Origin: Nemertoderma westbladi | Taxonomy: Eukaryota > Xenacoelomorpha > Nemertodermatida > Nemertodermatidae | NCBI GenBank assembly: GCA_032718475.1 | Contig: JAUCBJ010000423.1 | Span: forward strand, 1 to 64,000 | Reading direction: 5' to 3' | DNA length: 64,000 nucleotides | Shown: positions 29,501-40,466 of the stretch, in pieces | Position numbering within the stretch: position 1 is the stretch's first letter | Layout of the letters: every line of letters starts with the position of its first letter | Position numbers and translations under genes: made by a program | Notes under the pieces: model-generated | Databases searched by the model: none | What the model was told of the DNA's origin: nothing | Seen by the model: the letters and a program-made list of their open reading frames with translations, nothing else

Positions 29501-30953
29501 AAGGGCTTGAGATTATCCCAAAGGCCTGGATGGTCATCCAGTACTCCACCGGTTTCTGGTTGAGGTCTCCTTCGGGCCACCACAGAAATCGTAGACTATC
29601 TCGATCCCTATCTAGCACCTTGACTTGTAAGAACATGCCTTCTATATCGGAGGCGAAAGCAATCGAATATTGTCTCAATCTTAAAAGAATTCCCAACAAA
29701 GATTGAAGCAAGTTGGGTCCGGGTAACAATTCAGAGTTAAGGGATTGACCCATGTAAAGAGCGGAGCCATCAAACACTACTCTCACTTCGTGTGGCTTAC
29801 CGGGTTTAGGAACGTAATGGTGAGTTAAGTAATACGTTCTTTCAGTCACAGGTGTTTCTTCCGGTACTCTCTCCGCGTATCCCTTACTAATAAATTTTTC
29901 CAGCTGTGTTTGATACATTGCTTTAGCTGAAGAATTAGCCGTAAGGCGTCGATGGAGTTGCGCGATTCTTTTTTCCGCCAAAGGTCTGTTATTGATGAAC
30001 TTCGGTTCTCTCTTGCGAAAAGGTAAACCGACTTCGTACCTTCCTTGATCTTTGAGGAAACGTGTAGTTGTCTCTTGGATCTGCTTGGCCCTTTCCTCTT
30101 CCACCGACAAGGCTTTATCGTAGGAATTGGGCTCTACCGCCTCTTGCGTAAAGAATCGTACTGCATGTTCATCATGAGTCTTGGCATTGCAACGCTCAAT
30201 GACGTCATTTAACTCGTCGTTGTAAGCTTCTCGTTCAGATGGATAGAGAAGTTGACATAAGTTCACTTGGTTTTGCCAAGCCTCGTTTTCCTTAAGGAGA
30301 TCGATGGTATTCTCCTCATCAAAAAGCTGGTGAACGTCGTCGTTATCTGAGGAGTATGGAATTCCCTCAGTTGAATCGTCTCCCTCACTAGCATCATCTT
30401 CCCATTCACTCACCTGGCAGACTCTCTCTTGCGGTAGTCTTTCTCTGAGTGTTCTACGGGAAGGGCCAGTAAAGTACCAACCTACTCTAGTTCTTACCGC
30501 ATAGGTCTGTAGGGGCTGCGGTTGAGCAGGCCGTTTCTCTAATGTCTCCAGCGCCTCATGCGCGTTTTGGCCGATGAGTATTTGCACTCCAGGATAATCA
30601 GTCTGGAATCGAGGTATGTTAAGATGTTGGATGCTCTCATCCTCGTCCCAATTATAAAGGTCTGCCTGAGTAGTAGCGAAGTTCTTTATAGCCACCATTT
30701 TCACTGACCTTATGCTGTGTTCTCCTAGTTCGTCCTGGGGGGTGGACAACGCTCCTACATAATAATCCGCTGTGATTGTAGATTTCCAAACTTGCATGAT
30801 GCCGGACATGTTGAGCTTAGTTTGGAACTTGAGTTGTCCAGCAAATATATCTTCGGCTAGCTCTTTGTCGATGAATGTTCCTGTACTACCGGAGTCAAGG
30901 AGGGCGTTCACTACATAACTCCTCTTAGGTCCGTGAACCCTTACTTGCACCAC
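26526..30953 (-). CDS. pol: BEL/Pao Pol polyprotein (protease, RT, RNase H, integrase)
   Basis: 1475 aa, intact. In order: retropepsin DSGS at 20-23 (DUF1758-type); RT with D436 in ASDIEGMF and YMDD at 515-518; RNase H (Peptidase_A17 region) with D695, E736 and D766; the integrase zinc finger H1073, H1078, C1108, C1111; the integrase core D1144, D1206, E1256; and a C-terminal DUF5641-like domain. This set is diagnostic of BEL/Pao. The frame is open upstream of the first ATG to about 31084 and overlaps the end of gag by ~35 nt in the +1 frame, so a Gag-Pol fusion by +1 shift is likely and the ATG at 30953 may not be a real start. All catalytic residues are present, so the protein looks competent. 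Confidence 0.94.
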   Translation of the reverse strand: MVQVRVHGPKRSYVVNALLDSGSTGTFIDKELAEDIFAGQLKFQTKLNMSGIMQVWKSTITADYYVGALSTPQDELGEHSIRSVKMVAIKNFATTQADLYNWDEDESIQHLNIPRFQTDYPGVQILIGQNAHEALETLEKRPAQPQPLQTYAVRTRVGWYFTGPSRRTLRERLPQERVCQVSEWEDDASEGDDSTEGIPYSSDNDDVHQLFDEENTIDLLKENEAWQNQVNLCQLLYPSEREAYNDELNDVIERCNAKTHDEHAVRFFTQEAVEPNSYDKALSVEEERAKQIQETTTRFLKDQGRYEVGLPFRKREPKFINNRPLAEKRIAQLHRRLTANSSAKAMYQTQLEKFISKGYAERVPEETPVTERTYYLTHHYVPKPGKPHEVRVVFDGSALYMGQSLNSELLPGPNLLQSLLGILLRLRQYSIAFASDIEGMFLQVKVLDRDRDSLRFLWWPEGDLNQKPVEYWMTIQAFGIISSPSNACSVVRTTAEDNREAFSKEVIDNIKRDIYMDDNLKSLPSVEEAIEVAKGTVECLKRGGFRLTKFTSNSREFLESIPAEDRGAKDLDLIKDDLPETKTLGLKWDTERDILFFQLKQRDNPVRTKRICLSILSTYFDPLGFISPVILIARSLVQQMWLENHSWDDPLKGELLKQWMKWEDSLPAIEDFIISRSYFGHVLPTYSYQLHVFGDASDMGIGIVAYLRVETPDGIKVALVTSKALINNKLKVPRAELKAALYATAIGRNVTEQIDYPLEKTVYWTDALLVLEYITNEVCQFSVFVTNRVAIILSRTTMDQWRHCPGTINPADIASRGATPKELVNTPEWLGGPDFLYREEEEWPPHLTTAEIRQAKGAEKVKPKTRASKSKLFKPAVDLSVLVTSGEDALDQKPTATTREVLEIRDKDWKSGIPDISQGLSPLLQRAIRHYSSWNRLCKAVTYLKRCFHHRYSGTKTHSDDAPSTSARVHVVKDLPQYKVSDRFLKEKISYQEHDETNKQMLRLLQCYEDSDKYFLLLRNPQMRLRDRFSSTMIDGLIRVGGRLTNAPLSFDTKFPILIRNLDIQIKIIVDVHSKLYHAGRERVLSEIRTRYYFYKPRRALNQVLRNCIPCRKAFSRPLTQREAELPRERVSFYEPPFTNTGVDLFGPIEVYRARTIVKRWCVIFVCMTCRAIHLDMVNDLSTNSFVLSLRRQIARFGTSNTMRSDKGTNFIGANNEIQAYVKDWNKRQVDDQLRITASSWTFNAADAPWWGGSWERLIRSVKTAFHFIVPCRAYLTDELLRTLMEEIAAYLNERPLMPVSSNPDSLEALTPAHFLLKKPVAMLPRSEITDGDEYCRRTWQLMQLLSRRFADHFEKHYLPTLQLRTKWFAQQENVSAGDMVLIVDPDLPRKRWQTGRIIETHISSDGLVRSVELVVMRRNFKKPGIVFETQQLNRPVGRLCLLERDRELSGNYGRQETLPTTTSLIQPTSRDSPT

Positions 30954-31047
30954 AGGAAACTCTCGGATCCCTACATTGGAAGATGGCTCTTTCCAAGATG
31001 GTTGTCGCTCAGAAGTAGTTAGAGTGAAGTCGTTGTCTGTATCTTTT

Positions 31048-34000
31048 TCATATGTGTGCTCGATACACTGCGGTATTTATCATGTAACAGGATTCGTTTT
31101 CGTCGGAGAACTCGTCTGTATAGAATCCTTCCATCTCAGATTGATCAGTGTCGTTCACATCACTGAATTGGACATGTAGCTCGGAATCACTTACCTGATT
31201 CGGACTATTTCGCTCGAATTCAGTGTGCAACAAGATATGATGTTTCGCACCACACTTTGCACACCTTATGTCAGAGAAACAGGTACGCCGTTGGTGTCCT
31301 TGTCTGAGGCAATTATAACATAACCGCTTATCCCACATGACTTCGCGTCTCTCCGTTAATGACTTCTTCAGGAATTCATCACACATATTTAAACGGTGGG
31401 TCCCGTCACACAGCGCACATTTCGGTTTGATGTTACTTACCTTATTTTGAGTCGCATTGTGTACACTTGCCTTTTCTTCGGGCTTTCTCACCGGAATTCT
31501 CTTGGGAGACGTGGGAGGAGTTTTTCTTACCTGTTCTCTCCTGTCATTTGTTCGAGACTTGAATTTACTTACCTGATCTTTAGGCATTTTATTCACATAA
31601 TAAGATCTATCAGTGTCTTTCCCGCTATCTTCTCCTTGAGAAGTCTGGCTTTCGCCATCGTCTGTATAACACACTGGTGTTACCTTTCTCCTAGAGACGG
31701 GTTTTTCGCTTACCTTGTTTTCCGGTGTCTTCTCTCTAGACAGTTTCAGGAGCTGTAATTTCACTTCTCCATCTAGGAATAACATGAGATCAGCCATGGT
31801 AGGGTCTCGTCGTTGTTGTTCCATCATATATAACACTTTCTTATCCCAGCGTGTGCCTACTCCACCTTTTGGTAAAGTAGAAGCCACTGCTCTAATAACC
31901 ATAGTGTTCTGATACTCATGAGACTTACCTAGCCAATCTAATTGTCTGCAGATCTCCTGGATCTCATCGGAAAACTCGATAATCCCACTACTAATAAACT
32001 TTCGGGGCGCTACTAACTTTGCATACAAGTACCCAGCGATATTATTCCTATTACCATACCTGATGTTTAGTGTATCCCAAACTTGTCTTAATCCGTCTGG
32101 ATGTCCAATAAACTTTAACGCCATTAACTTGGGAGATCCTTCCAAGCACTCGATGAGGTATCTAAGTTTTTCTCCATTTGATAGTACAGAGTTCTGTATG
32201 TTATCTTTGTAATATTCATTAAAAGGTAACCATTTCATCTCATCTCCATTGAACTTGACGATCTCTCCCACCTTTACCGCTTGCCGGGCTTCGGTTCTAG
32301 CCATTTGACGCGTAAAACTTTCTTGGGCCATCGTGTTATTTAATATCGAGTTATCGGTATATAAATTTCTCGGATTATGATCAGTTCTATGTGGAACATC
32401 ATTATCAACAGGTCTATAATTACCCTTAATAGGGTTCACTATAGGAGTTTCTACTTCGCTAGCAGTATATATGCGTGTAGGCTCCACACCTTGCGCATGC
32501 GATACTTCAGACCTAACAGGTTGACACATTGTTACAGAGGGTGGTGGTATACCCTTTTGAGTATTTACTAATTTATCGCGTTCTAGCGCGATACTTTGCT
32601 GCACTTCTTGCAACTCTAGCCTACTTTCCCTTACTGTGCCCTTGAATTGCTGGACAGTCTCCTGCATCTGCCCGAGCAGGATATCCATCCCCCGCCGTCT
32701 CTCGTCCACCCATTCGACCGCCGAAGCGGGAGTCGCCAACGTTGTAGCGGGCGGACGAGGGATAACGGGCGACAAATTATGAATAATTCGCTCAGGGTCC
32801 AGGACCTGAACTGTCCCCTGGGCAGTTCTACGGGGCACAGGTAGCTTAGTGCTATGCAGAGGGAATTTAGAGGTAATCTCAGGGAGCACAGGTGTGTCTA
32901 TCACCGAAGGGGTGATTTCAAGAACAGGCCTAATTATTTCAGGCTCATCTACTATCGTAGGGAGTCTTTCTATTTTAATTATTTGGTCTATGGGCTCTGT
33001 ACTACCTAAGTTGGTGTTATTTAGTTGCCTTCTAACAGCTGGAGGCAAATCAGGCAATTTCTGTCGGTGGAATGTTCTTTTACGTCTGCTTAGACGAGAT
33101 CTATTTCCTTTGCCTTCAGTATCGGTGGTATCGCCTTCCTCAGATGATGTATATCCCTGTCTTTTGGGAGTAGATCGATTCATCATCTGCATATTACTAG
33201 CTGTTAACTGTTTATTTATGCAGTCTTGATTCTCCTGAATGTTTTCCAATTCTAACTGGATGGTTTCTTCAGCCGCTCTCCGTTCTGCTTCTGCCACTGC
33301 CTCTGTCGCTTTTCTTTCCGCTTCGGCCGCTGCCATTGCCGCTTTTCTTTCAGCTTCGGCCGCTTTTGCCTCTGCCGCTGCCTCTGCCGCTGCCTCTGCT
33401 GCTGCCGCTTTTCTTTCTGCTTCTGCAGCTACCACTGCTGCTTTCTTTCTGTCTTCTATGCGTTTTTTCTTTACTTGCTCTTCTTGGACTCGTGTCAGGC
33501 GGAGTTGTTCATCAAATTTGGCCTGATTCGCAGCCCTCATTTCCACATCGATGGCATCCAACACAAGCTTGGTTCCTTCACTATTAGGGCTAAGTCCCTC
33601 TAACCTTCTCCTCAACTCGTCATTACCTAAAAAACGTTGATAGTCTGACAGATATATGTCAATGGCATCCCTCTTATGCGGTTTCTCTGCCGTCGCTTCA
33701 CTTTCCACTTGGGAAAAAGTAGCGTCTGTTGATTCTCCATGGGTTGAGCGCTCCTCCAGCTGAGTTTTCCACTGAGCTGTTCCTTGAACCTGGCGACTCA
33801 CCCGTTGAAACCAAGTTTTTACGGCAACTTGCAACGACGTGTCTTGTCTTCGTTTAGAAGCCTCCTCAAAGGCCGATAATATTAACCTGATTCGTAGAAT
33901 TCTTTCTCTTACTTGATAAAGCAGCTGTCCCTGCTCTTGAGGTCCCTGAGGTTGTTGTAACAGTTGTTTTTCTACTCGCTCCATAGAGCTGAAGAATCCC

Positions 34001-34620
34001 TGTGCGTATCCGGCTGCGGACCTCTTCCACACAGCGGGATCTATGGTTTCTTTGGCTACTCCCATCTGGTGTATGTCTTCCCAGGCAGCTTCGGATAAAT
34101 CAAATGGGAGTCCGGGTCCGGGAAAGTTCCATTGTGACTCGACCATGGACTTCAGTTCTTCCCTTGTGTATCCAGCATAACTATCTCTAGTTGAACGCTG
34201 GCTTCTCGCCCAATCGATCTGGTGTTCTTCCACAGCGATCAATAACCTAGTGAGTACGGCTGCAGGAAGGATGAGAAGGGGATCTGAATAAGCCTCATCC
34301 GTCATCCTTGCGCCGCGTTCGGGTGTCAGCTCTACAGTATCTTCACTACTGGAGCTGTTGGGCCGCTGAGAAATAAGTTCTTGGCTCGCGGGTTGTTGCT
34401 GTTCCGCTGCTTCTTGGTTCCGCTTGACCTGAGCTCGAGTGCCTATGACAGACCTACGATATTGGACCAGCCTAGGTTCTTTTATTACTACTGGAGGGAT
34501 GACCTTCCTCACAGTGGGAGGTGAACTGAACTTATGACCAGACGGTTCTACGTCTCTATCTGAGTCGCAGATAGTTACATCTAATAAACTGTCTGACAGG
34601 TTCTGCTTAGTATCAGACAT
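31048..34620 (-). CDS. gag: BEL/Pao Gag, long form with coiled coil and zinc knuckles
   Basis: 1190 aa, intact, starting MSDTKQNLSD. The N-terminal half is polar. An Ala/Glu/Lys tandem-repeat coiled coil (EAERKAAA-type units, about residues 380-450) sits in the middle. The DUF1759-like capsid region follows (VKFNGDEMKWLPFNEYY, about residue 790). The C-terminus has a BEL-type cysteine cluster (CALCDGTH, CYNCLRQGHQRRTC, CAKCGAKHH, about 1069-1136) for binding genomic RNA. Typical BEL Gags are shorter, so the first ~700 residues are an extension. The stop TGA is at 31048-31050, and skipping its T would continue into pol. Confidence 0.9.
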   Translation of the reverse strand: MSDTKQNLSDSLLDVTICDSDRDVEPSGHKFSSPPTVRKVIPPVVIKEPRLVQYRRSVIGTRAQVKRNQEAAEQQQPASQELISQRPNSSSSEDTVELTPERGARMTDEAYSDPLLILPAAVLTRLLIAVEEHQIDWARSQRSTRDSYAGYTREELKSMVESQWNFPGPGLPFDLSEAAWEDIHQMGVAKETIDPAVWKRSAAGYAQGFFSSMERVEKQLLQQPQGPQEQGQLLYQVRERILRIRLILSAFEEASKRRQDTSLQVAVKTWFQRVSRQVQGTAQWKTQLEERSTHGESTDATFSQVESEATAEKPHKRDAIDIYLSDYQRFLGNDELRRRLEGLSPNSEGTKLVLDAIDVEMRAANQAKFDEQLRLTRVQEEQVKKKRIEDRKKAAVVAAEAERKAAAAEAAAEAAAEAKAAEAERKAAMAAAEAERKATEAVAEAERRAAEETIQLELENIQENQDCINKQLTASNMQMMNRSTPKRQGYTSSEEGDTTDTEGKGNRSRLSRRKRTFHRQKLPDLPPAVRRQLNNTNLGSTEPIDQIIKIERLPTIVDEPEIIRPVLEITPSVIDTPVLPEITSKFPLHSTKLPVPRRTAQGTVQVLDPERIIHNLSPVIPRPPATTLATPASAVEWVDERRRGMDILLGQMQETVQQFKGTVRESRLELQEVQQSIALERDKLVNTQKGIPPPSVTMCQPVRSEVSHAQGVEPTRIYTASEVETPIVNPIKGNYRPVDNDVPHRTDHNPRNLYTDNSILNNTMAQESFTRQMARTEARQAVKVGEIVKFNGDEMKWLPFNEYYKDNIQNSVLSNGEKLRYLIECLEGSPKLMALKFIGHPDGLRQVWDTLNIRYGNRNNIAGYLYAKLVAPRKFISSGIIEFSDEIQEICRQLDWLGKSHEYQNTMVIRAVASTLPKGGVGTRWDKKVLYMMEQQRRDPTMADLMLFLDGEVKLQLLKLSREKTPENKVSEKPVSRRKVTPVCYTDDGESQTSQGEDSGKDTDRSYYVNKMPKDQVSKFKSRTNDRREQVRKTPPTSPKRIPVRKPEEKASVHNATQNKVSNIKPKCALCDGTHRLNMCDEFLKKSLTERREVMWDKRLCYNCLRQGHQRRTCFSDIRCAKCGAKHHILLHTEFERNSPNQVSDSELHVQFSDVNDTDQSEMEGFYTDEFSDENESCYMINTAVYRAHI

Positions 34621-34814
34621 GTCTACGTATACCGTTGAATGCCTACTGCTGTATTACAGTCTGAGCAAGTCTAGTAACTCAGTATTAACTGCTAGCCTAG
34701 TAATTAATTACCGATACTGCTACTCAGTGTAGTAGGATATATATATAATATATTAGAACACCGGTATGCTTATGGTATATATAACTATATAAGTATTATT
34801 ACAGACTAGGTTTA

Positions 34815-35010
34815 TCACAGAATACCGGTATAATTTTAGCACAAATATATATAAATATATAATAGGCCTATCGGGAATACCGGTATACAGCTTACAGTTT
34901 GTAGTATATATAATTCTGGACTAGAATTAATTACAAGTACCGGTATAATTTCAGTCTAAATTTATAGAAATAAAGATAATAGGCCTATCGTAAATACCGG
35001 TATATCAATT
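34815..35010. repeat. ~115-bp imperfect direct repeat with ACCGGTAT motifs
   Basis: Two copies share taccggtataattt, aataggcctatcg and aataccggtat, at about 34820-34890 and 34936-35006. ACCGGT motifs recur elsewhere in the window (11455-11520, 20126, 36700-36840), so they may be a genome-wide feature. Confidence 0.65.
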
Positions 35011-35937
35011 ATTTTAAATAATTGAATTTCTGAATTTTTAGGGTTACTTGGTTACTTTACTTACTTTATTACCGCTATTTGAGCAGTAGACCAACTGATA
35101 TGGAGACCTAATGGTTGTATGGTAGGCCTACTATTTATAAATCGTTAGATTTGATTTATAATATATATATACCCGTTTTAATGGGTTTTGTCAATGTTTG
35201 AAATAAATGTTATTATTTCTGGGGAGTAATCACTACACAAAGCGGTGCGCTTTCAGTGAAGTGTTACTTATAGGACACTAAAACAAATAATTCTAATTTA
35301 CCTAAGTTACTTAATACTACAAATTACGTACAATTCGGGTGAGATTACAATCTCTAAATAAACACAAAAATTTACAAAAAACACAAAATACTAATTTTTA
35401 GGGTAATTTTACAAGAAGTCTACAAACCAGCCTAACAAAGGGTTAGAATCTGGTTATTACAACGGACAGGGTACTGCGGTATTTGAAAATAATACGTAGT
35501 AGTAAATACACTGCGTTGTCCAGATAGGAAAATACCACCGCCTGGCGACCTATAGCCGTATCGCTATAGGTTCTACGTTATGTATCACGGAGTGTTCCTA
35601 CCTAGAAGTTAATAGAGCTAATCGAACGTGCCTATCAACCACTTTACAACACGAATGTAATGCCTACACTAATTACTTTCGGAAAGCACTGTACACTAAA
35701 CCCTAAATTAGGTACGAGTACTTGTAACAAATAATCAGTAGTTAAAAATACTTGAACAGCTAAAAGAACCACGGCATCTGCTGGAGTGACCGGTGCACAA
35801 AATCACCAGTCTTTACCTACGCCAAGCAGCCCGTGTAGTACCGGGGTTAATTTAACTATAGCGGTATGTATAACAAACACAATTATTGTAGGAACAAACT
35901 TGGGGAATGAATGTTGCGAATAATCGCATAAACTCTG

Positions 35938-36515
35938 AATAATAAATATTACGCTACGCGTACAAACCACTCAAACAAAATGCAGACCAAATACTGACAG
36001 GCTACTATCAAGCCTAAATAAACTACAGGACATGCAGACTCCGAAATGATTAGGTAGTATGCGTTCTAACCCAGTAGTACGACTTATTCTTTAGTTGGGG
36101 GTTTACCTTACAGCATTGGCTGCCCCTACTTCCTAACCGTTCTTTATCGGACAAAGGCTCTACACACACTGCAATCCGTTCAGACCTAATAACAGCCAGA
36201 CAACTATCCAGCCTACAAATTATCTAAATAAATATTATACGCTACCCGTACAGACTTACACAAACAAAGTACAGACTAAACGATGGCAGACTACTCTCAA
36301 GCCTAAATAAACTACAGGACATGCAGACTCCGAAATGATTAGGTAGTATGCGTTCTAACCCAGTAGTACGACTTATTCTTTAGTTGGGGGTTTACCTTAC
36401 AGCTTTTGCTGCCCCTACTTCCTAACCGTTCTTTATCGGACAGATGATCTACACACACTGCAATCCGTTCAGACTTAACAATAATCAGACAACAGCTCAG
36501 CCTACAAATTGTCTG
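35938..36515. repeat. ~290-bp tandem duplication in the BEL-1 leader
   Basis: Two copies (from about 35938 and about 36226) are almost identical over a 150-bp core that starts caagcctaaataaactacag and runs to tctttatcggaca. The flanks of each copy differ slightly, so it is an older duplication. Confidence 0.8.
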
Positions 36516-36694
36516 TACAATCTGATCAGGCTTACACGCCTTCTGTTCAATACTGGCCTACAAACAAATAAAACTCGACAGAAATAAGTAAAAATCTCAA
36601 TAAAAAACCAGGGCGGCCGTTCCCTGATTAAGTACTAAGACCTACCGGTATATAATTATCAAATTCGAATAATACTAATGTACTTATACTGGAA

Positions 36695-36835
36695 GTACCG
36701 GTTAGGACAGTTGGGCCTACGGACCTACAGAAGTACCGGTTCTGGCAGTTGGACCTACGGACCTACAGCAGTACCGGTTCTGGCAGTTGGGCCTACTGAC
36801 CTACAGAAGTACCGGTTCAGGTTTACCGGTCAACC
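36695..36835. repeat. ~40-bp tandem repeat, about 3.5 copies
   Basis: The unit is approximately acctacagaagtaccggttc followed by tggcagttggRcctacgg. It lies just inside the 5' LTR of BEL-1. The ORF across it is a repeat artefact. Confidence 0.85.
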
Positions 36836-36885
36836 GGTACTTTCAACTTTATTGCTTACTGCAATAAAGAAGCGATATCCGTTAT

Positions 36886-38062
36886 TGTTCGCGCTTTTAG
36901 ACCTTTGGCAGTTTAACCCGCCAAATTATGATGACTTCTAGATAATAAATCACTTTTAGTCTATGACAAGTATTTAATTCACTACACTAGTCGAAACCAA
37001 TCTGTGCGCGATCATTCACCCGCTGGATATACCCGGGAGATTGGGTTCGACGGCTTAATCTTATTGCTATGTAAGCCTAATGTATTATTCGACTGACAGT
37101 ATTATATAATCTCTGACAATATTATTCACCTTCGGGGAGTATTAACAGTTCCTTTAGGACGTGGCGCTCTATTTATACAAACAGAGTTATGACTTAAACT
37201 ACTCACAACGATATGGCTTAGTTATAATTCACATATATGGCGCATTCTTTAGGAAATGCTTCGTTATCAGGTTCACTCATACACAATGCTGCACAATACT
37301 GCACACTGATCTGCCGATCTTCACTGATTTTAGTTATATATAAAAGGAACACGGACTGACTCATGTAGGGTCTATCAAATAACATTAGATTCACTGCAAA
37401 CCACTTTAACATAAGTCACAATCGTTATATGTAACCTTTCTCTCTTACCTTCGGTATATCAAGAATATTGGGTTTCGGGGTTATTTATCGTTATTCCAAA
37501 TATAATAATTCATCAACCATATTATGAAGAACTGACAGTAAATAGCAGTATAACAATATAAAAGTATGCACAGTAATTCAGTGTGCGTTAAGTTCATTAG
37601 TTTATGAGTTTGTTTTGTTTGTTATGATCAGTTTGATAACGGATATATGCCCTTTATAATTAAGCCTACTAGTGTTAGACTAAAACAGAAAAGCACAAAA
37701 TATTTACAAGCCGTTCTCTCCTGGCTTAGGAAAGAAAGACCAACAACACTGAAAAACTGATAAGAATCACCTTATTTACAAAGGCTTCCACCCAACACAG
37801 AGAAAGAGCATAAAGATAGGAAATTCAGTTCAGTAGATCTGTGATAGGTCGAAATCAAATCAACTCAAATCCTATAGGCAGATACTTTCCCAAGCTGGTT
37901 GGACAATCAAACGTAGCCCAGATCCCTTCGCACAGCGAATCAGCCAATCAGCCGGTAGCTTGCGCTATTCGAGTTATAGATCCCTTTTTAGAGTATTCTA
38001 GCGACTGGGGGGGAACTGGTTAGCAAGGCAAACGAATCAGTTATCCCACAAAAGCTTTTACA
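36886..38062 (-). repeat. BEL-1 5' LTR
   Basis: 1177 bp, TG...CA on the minus strand, followed on the plus strand by GTGTC (38063-38067). It lacks the MITE found in the other LTR, so it preserves the pre-insertion sequence. A TATATATAAAAGG box (near 37335) points to the plus strand, the antisense direction for this element. Confidence 0.93.
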
Positions 38063-38067
38063 GTGTC
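38063..38067. repeat. BEL-1 target site duplication, right
   Basis: GTGTC, identical to 20562-20566. Confidence 0.9.
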
Positions 38068-38282
38068 ACTGGTGACACTGACACAGACGAGATATCAGTA
38101 CCCGTACTCAATAATAAACTATATTGCTGAATTGGCATATTCTTAATGTGGACTAGAAATTGCAAAACCTGTAAATAAACCCGAACAATACTGCAATAAC
38201 CGTAATAACCTACTGTTAATCTGATTTTTTTGTATTCAATTGCGAATCGACTCCGCATTCCAACATTTTCTGTTGAACAATG

Positions 38283-39750
38283 AACAATATGGTTCAAGGA
38301 ACTAGAAGCATATTTTACAATCGAGAAAATGGCGGGGGAGAACCAAATGAACAGAACATCCTGTTAACTCTACTGTCCACTGAACAAGCTGCTACCATCG
38401 CCACAGAGGATGTTAAAACATAGGAGGAGGCTAAGGATCTGCACTAAAGAATTCGTTAGGTGAGTCAAAATATGATCTTATTCACAAAGTGATTACCACG
38501 TTTTCCCTATCCAAGGGTGAGCAACCCTCTCTCGCAGTTCAGCATTTAAAGCAGCTTGCTAATACTGCAGAAATGCCTCAATGCAGTGGAAAATAAATTA
38601 TAGCGCAACTAATAGAGGTAATGCTTACTGAGGCAGATGTCCGCACTCGCCATTTAAGTGGAGAACACACTAGATTACTTCCAAAAAATCGGAGATATCG
38701 TTATTGCTGCTACTGGGAATTCATGTAATGTTAATGCGATTAGTAAATATTCTATTATTCCAATTAATACCGGTATATAATGTCTGTTTCTGGATTGAAT
38801 CAACAACCGAGTTGGAAAAAAGGGGTCGCTCACCCACTAGATTATCTCGCATGCAACCATACAAGCAGGATGTCAAACACCTGTATAGAAAGATTTTCTC
38901 CAGCTCACAGAGCCGAGCGGGAATGAGAAACTAGAAGCCCTTTCAGCTGCAGCAATTTCAGCGGGAGGGGCACAGTCTAAATCGCCTTCAACTGATGCAT
39001 GTATTAACAAAAAATCTGTCAGATTTCTTGTTGATAGGGTGCATCTCAACTTGAACTCATTCATGATGATGATATTGAAAGTGCTGATGGTCGTATCATA
39101 CAAACTTATAGGTCTGTCATCGTTGCACTTTCTATTAAAGTATTTTGTAGATCATTTTCTCATCGATTTATTTCAGCTGATGTTTCCCACCCAATTTTAG
39201 GCGCAGACTTTCTAGCTAGAAATAAATTACTACAGTAGTGATTAGTGAATAATATTCTAACTTTTTACACAATACTATGAAACCCATTAAACAACTTTTT
39301 CCACCACATAACTATAATATTCCTCCAACATCAACAATCGTGTTCTCAATCGAAACTACGGGACCTCCTATTCAATCAAATCCACGTAGACTTTCACCAG
39401 ATAAACTGGAAACTGCTCAACAATTTTTAAATAACTTTTAGAACTAGGTATTGGTTGACCTTCATCCTCACCATGGGCGTCACCACTCCATATGGTTAGT
39501 AAGAAAGATGGTACATTCAGACCATATTAATGCGTATTAATGCGATACAAGGTAGGATTATTATCCTATGCCAAACCCTCATGACGCTAATGCCTTCCTG
39601 CGTGGCTGTACAATTTTTCTAAAATCAATATAGTTAAAGTGTTTCATGCGATTCCAGTTAAGCAGGAAGACATAGAGAAAACGGCAATAACCACCCCATT
39701 TGAGTATGTCAGAAGATTTTATGTCGAAGTACAGTAAAATTAATGATAGT
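38283..39750 (+). pseudogene. ancient Ty3/gypsy gag-pol relic
   Basis: Broken frames read, in order, as a gag-like piece (about 38480-38600, HKVITTFSLSKGEQPS), a protease tail (39160-39240, with the typical ADVSHPILGADFLARNKLL), the start of RT (39350-39520, ending SPWASPLHMV then SKKDGT) and the next RT block (39550-39700, FLRGCTIF through ITTPF). Stops and shifts separate all of them. It is a different lineage from the gypsy element at 1-3576 and lies in SLCO intron 2, antisense to the gene. Confidence 0.75.
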
Positions 39751-40466
39751 GATATTCCATTTAATATAATTTTTAATTTGTTCAAGAATTATAGTCACCC
39801 GGGTACACTATCTTAATCAAGGATTTATATTATACACTTACTGACCCTCCTTCTCAAATATGTGTACAGCCTGATTCATGTACTAAATATCTTACTTATA
39901 GAACAATATTGAATTGTGAATCATCGACGCACTGTATGTTATAGTTCGAATATATAGGGGTGCAGTTTAGTAAATTGAGGTTAATGTTGCATAATTTACA
40001 AGTAGAGAAGGGTAGATGGAGTAGGACCCCGAGAGAAGATTGCTTTTGCAGTTGTGATAGAAAGTCTAAACAAGACGAAATGCATGTTTATTAAGATGCC
40101 CGTAAACTGAGCAAGTACACGTAAGAAGTACAATAAAGTTATTCTTGAATGACACCAATATAATAAGGATGTAAGTAGGGCTGTTTACACTATTTTATAT
40201 TTAAGTTCAAATAAATTTATTATTGATTGATTTCTAATTAGTTACTGTTTTATATTAACTATGCAAAGAATAATTAATCCGTTCATCATTTACAAATGGT
40301 CTTCCAATACAAGTTTGATCTATGCCACTAATATGAAATATTACTTATCATCTATTGTGATATTCTATAGGTACTGTGAATTTGATTTGTATATTGTGTT
40401 TATATATTTATAATATTTTGGAACGAAAATTAACTACTACTATATGATTGTATAATGTATATCAAC
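39751..40466. other. SLCO intron 2, right part
   Basis: AT-rich intron sequence running to the GTTGAT donor of exon 2 at 40466 (minus strand). No gene or repeat is recognised. Confidence 0.6.

Larger units (their letters stand above)
34621..36885. other. BEL-1 leader between 5' LTR and gag
   Basis: 2.3 kb, AT-rich and non-coding. It holds three repeat arrays described separately. No standard tRNA primer site starting TGG was found directly after the LTR (ATAACGGATATC... on the minus strand), so the primer is unassigned. Confidence 0.6.
20567..38062 (-). mobile_element. BEL-1: full-length BEL/Pao LTR retrotransposon in SLCO intron 2
   Basis: Two LTRs, a perfect 5-bp target duplication, and intact gag and pol on the minus strand define a complete element. 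It spans 17,496 bp including a 1563-bp MITE plus duplication, or 15,933 bp without, which is large for BEL/Pao. Order on the minus strand: 5' LTR (38062-36886), 2.3-kb leader, gag (34620-31048), pol (30953-26526), 1.5-kb spacer, ORF3 (about 24961-23778), purine tract (23307-23314), 3' LTR (23306-20567). About five substitutions were seen by eye between the LTRs, so it is young. It lies in the same orientation as the host SLCO gene. Confidence 0.93.

Noticed and set aside
36678-36941. ORF across the ACCGGT tandem repeat
   Set aside because: It spans a 40-bp repeat and runs into the LTR; explained by the repeat.
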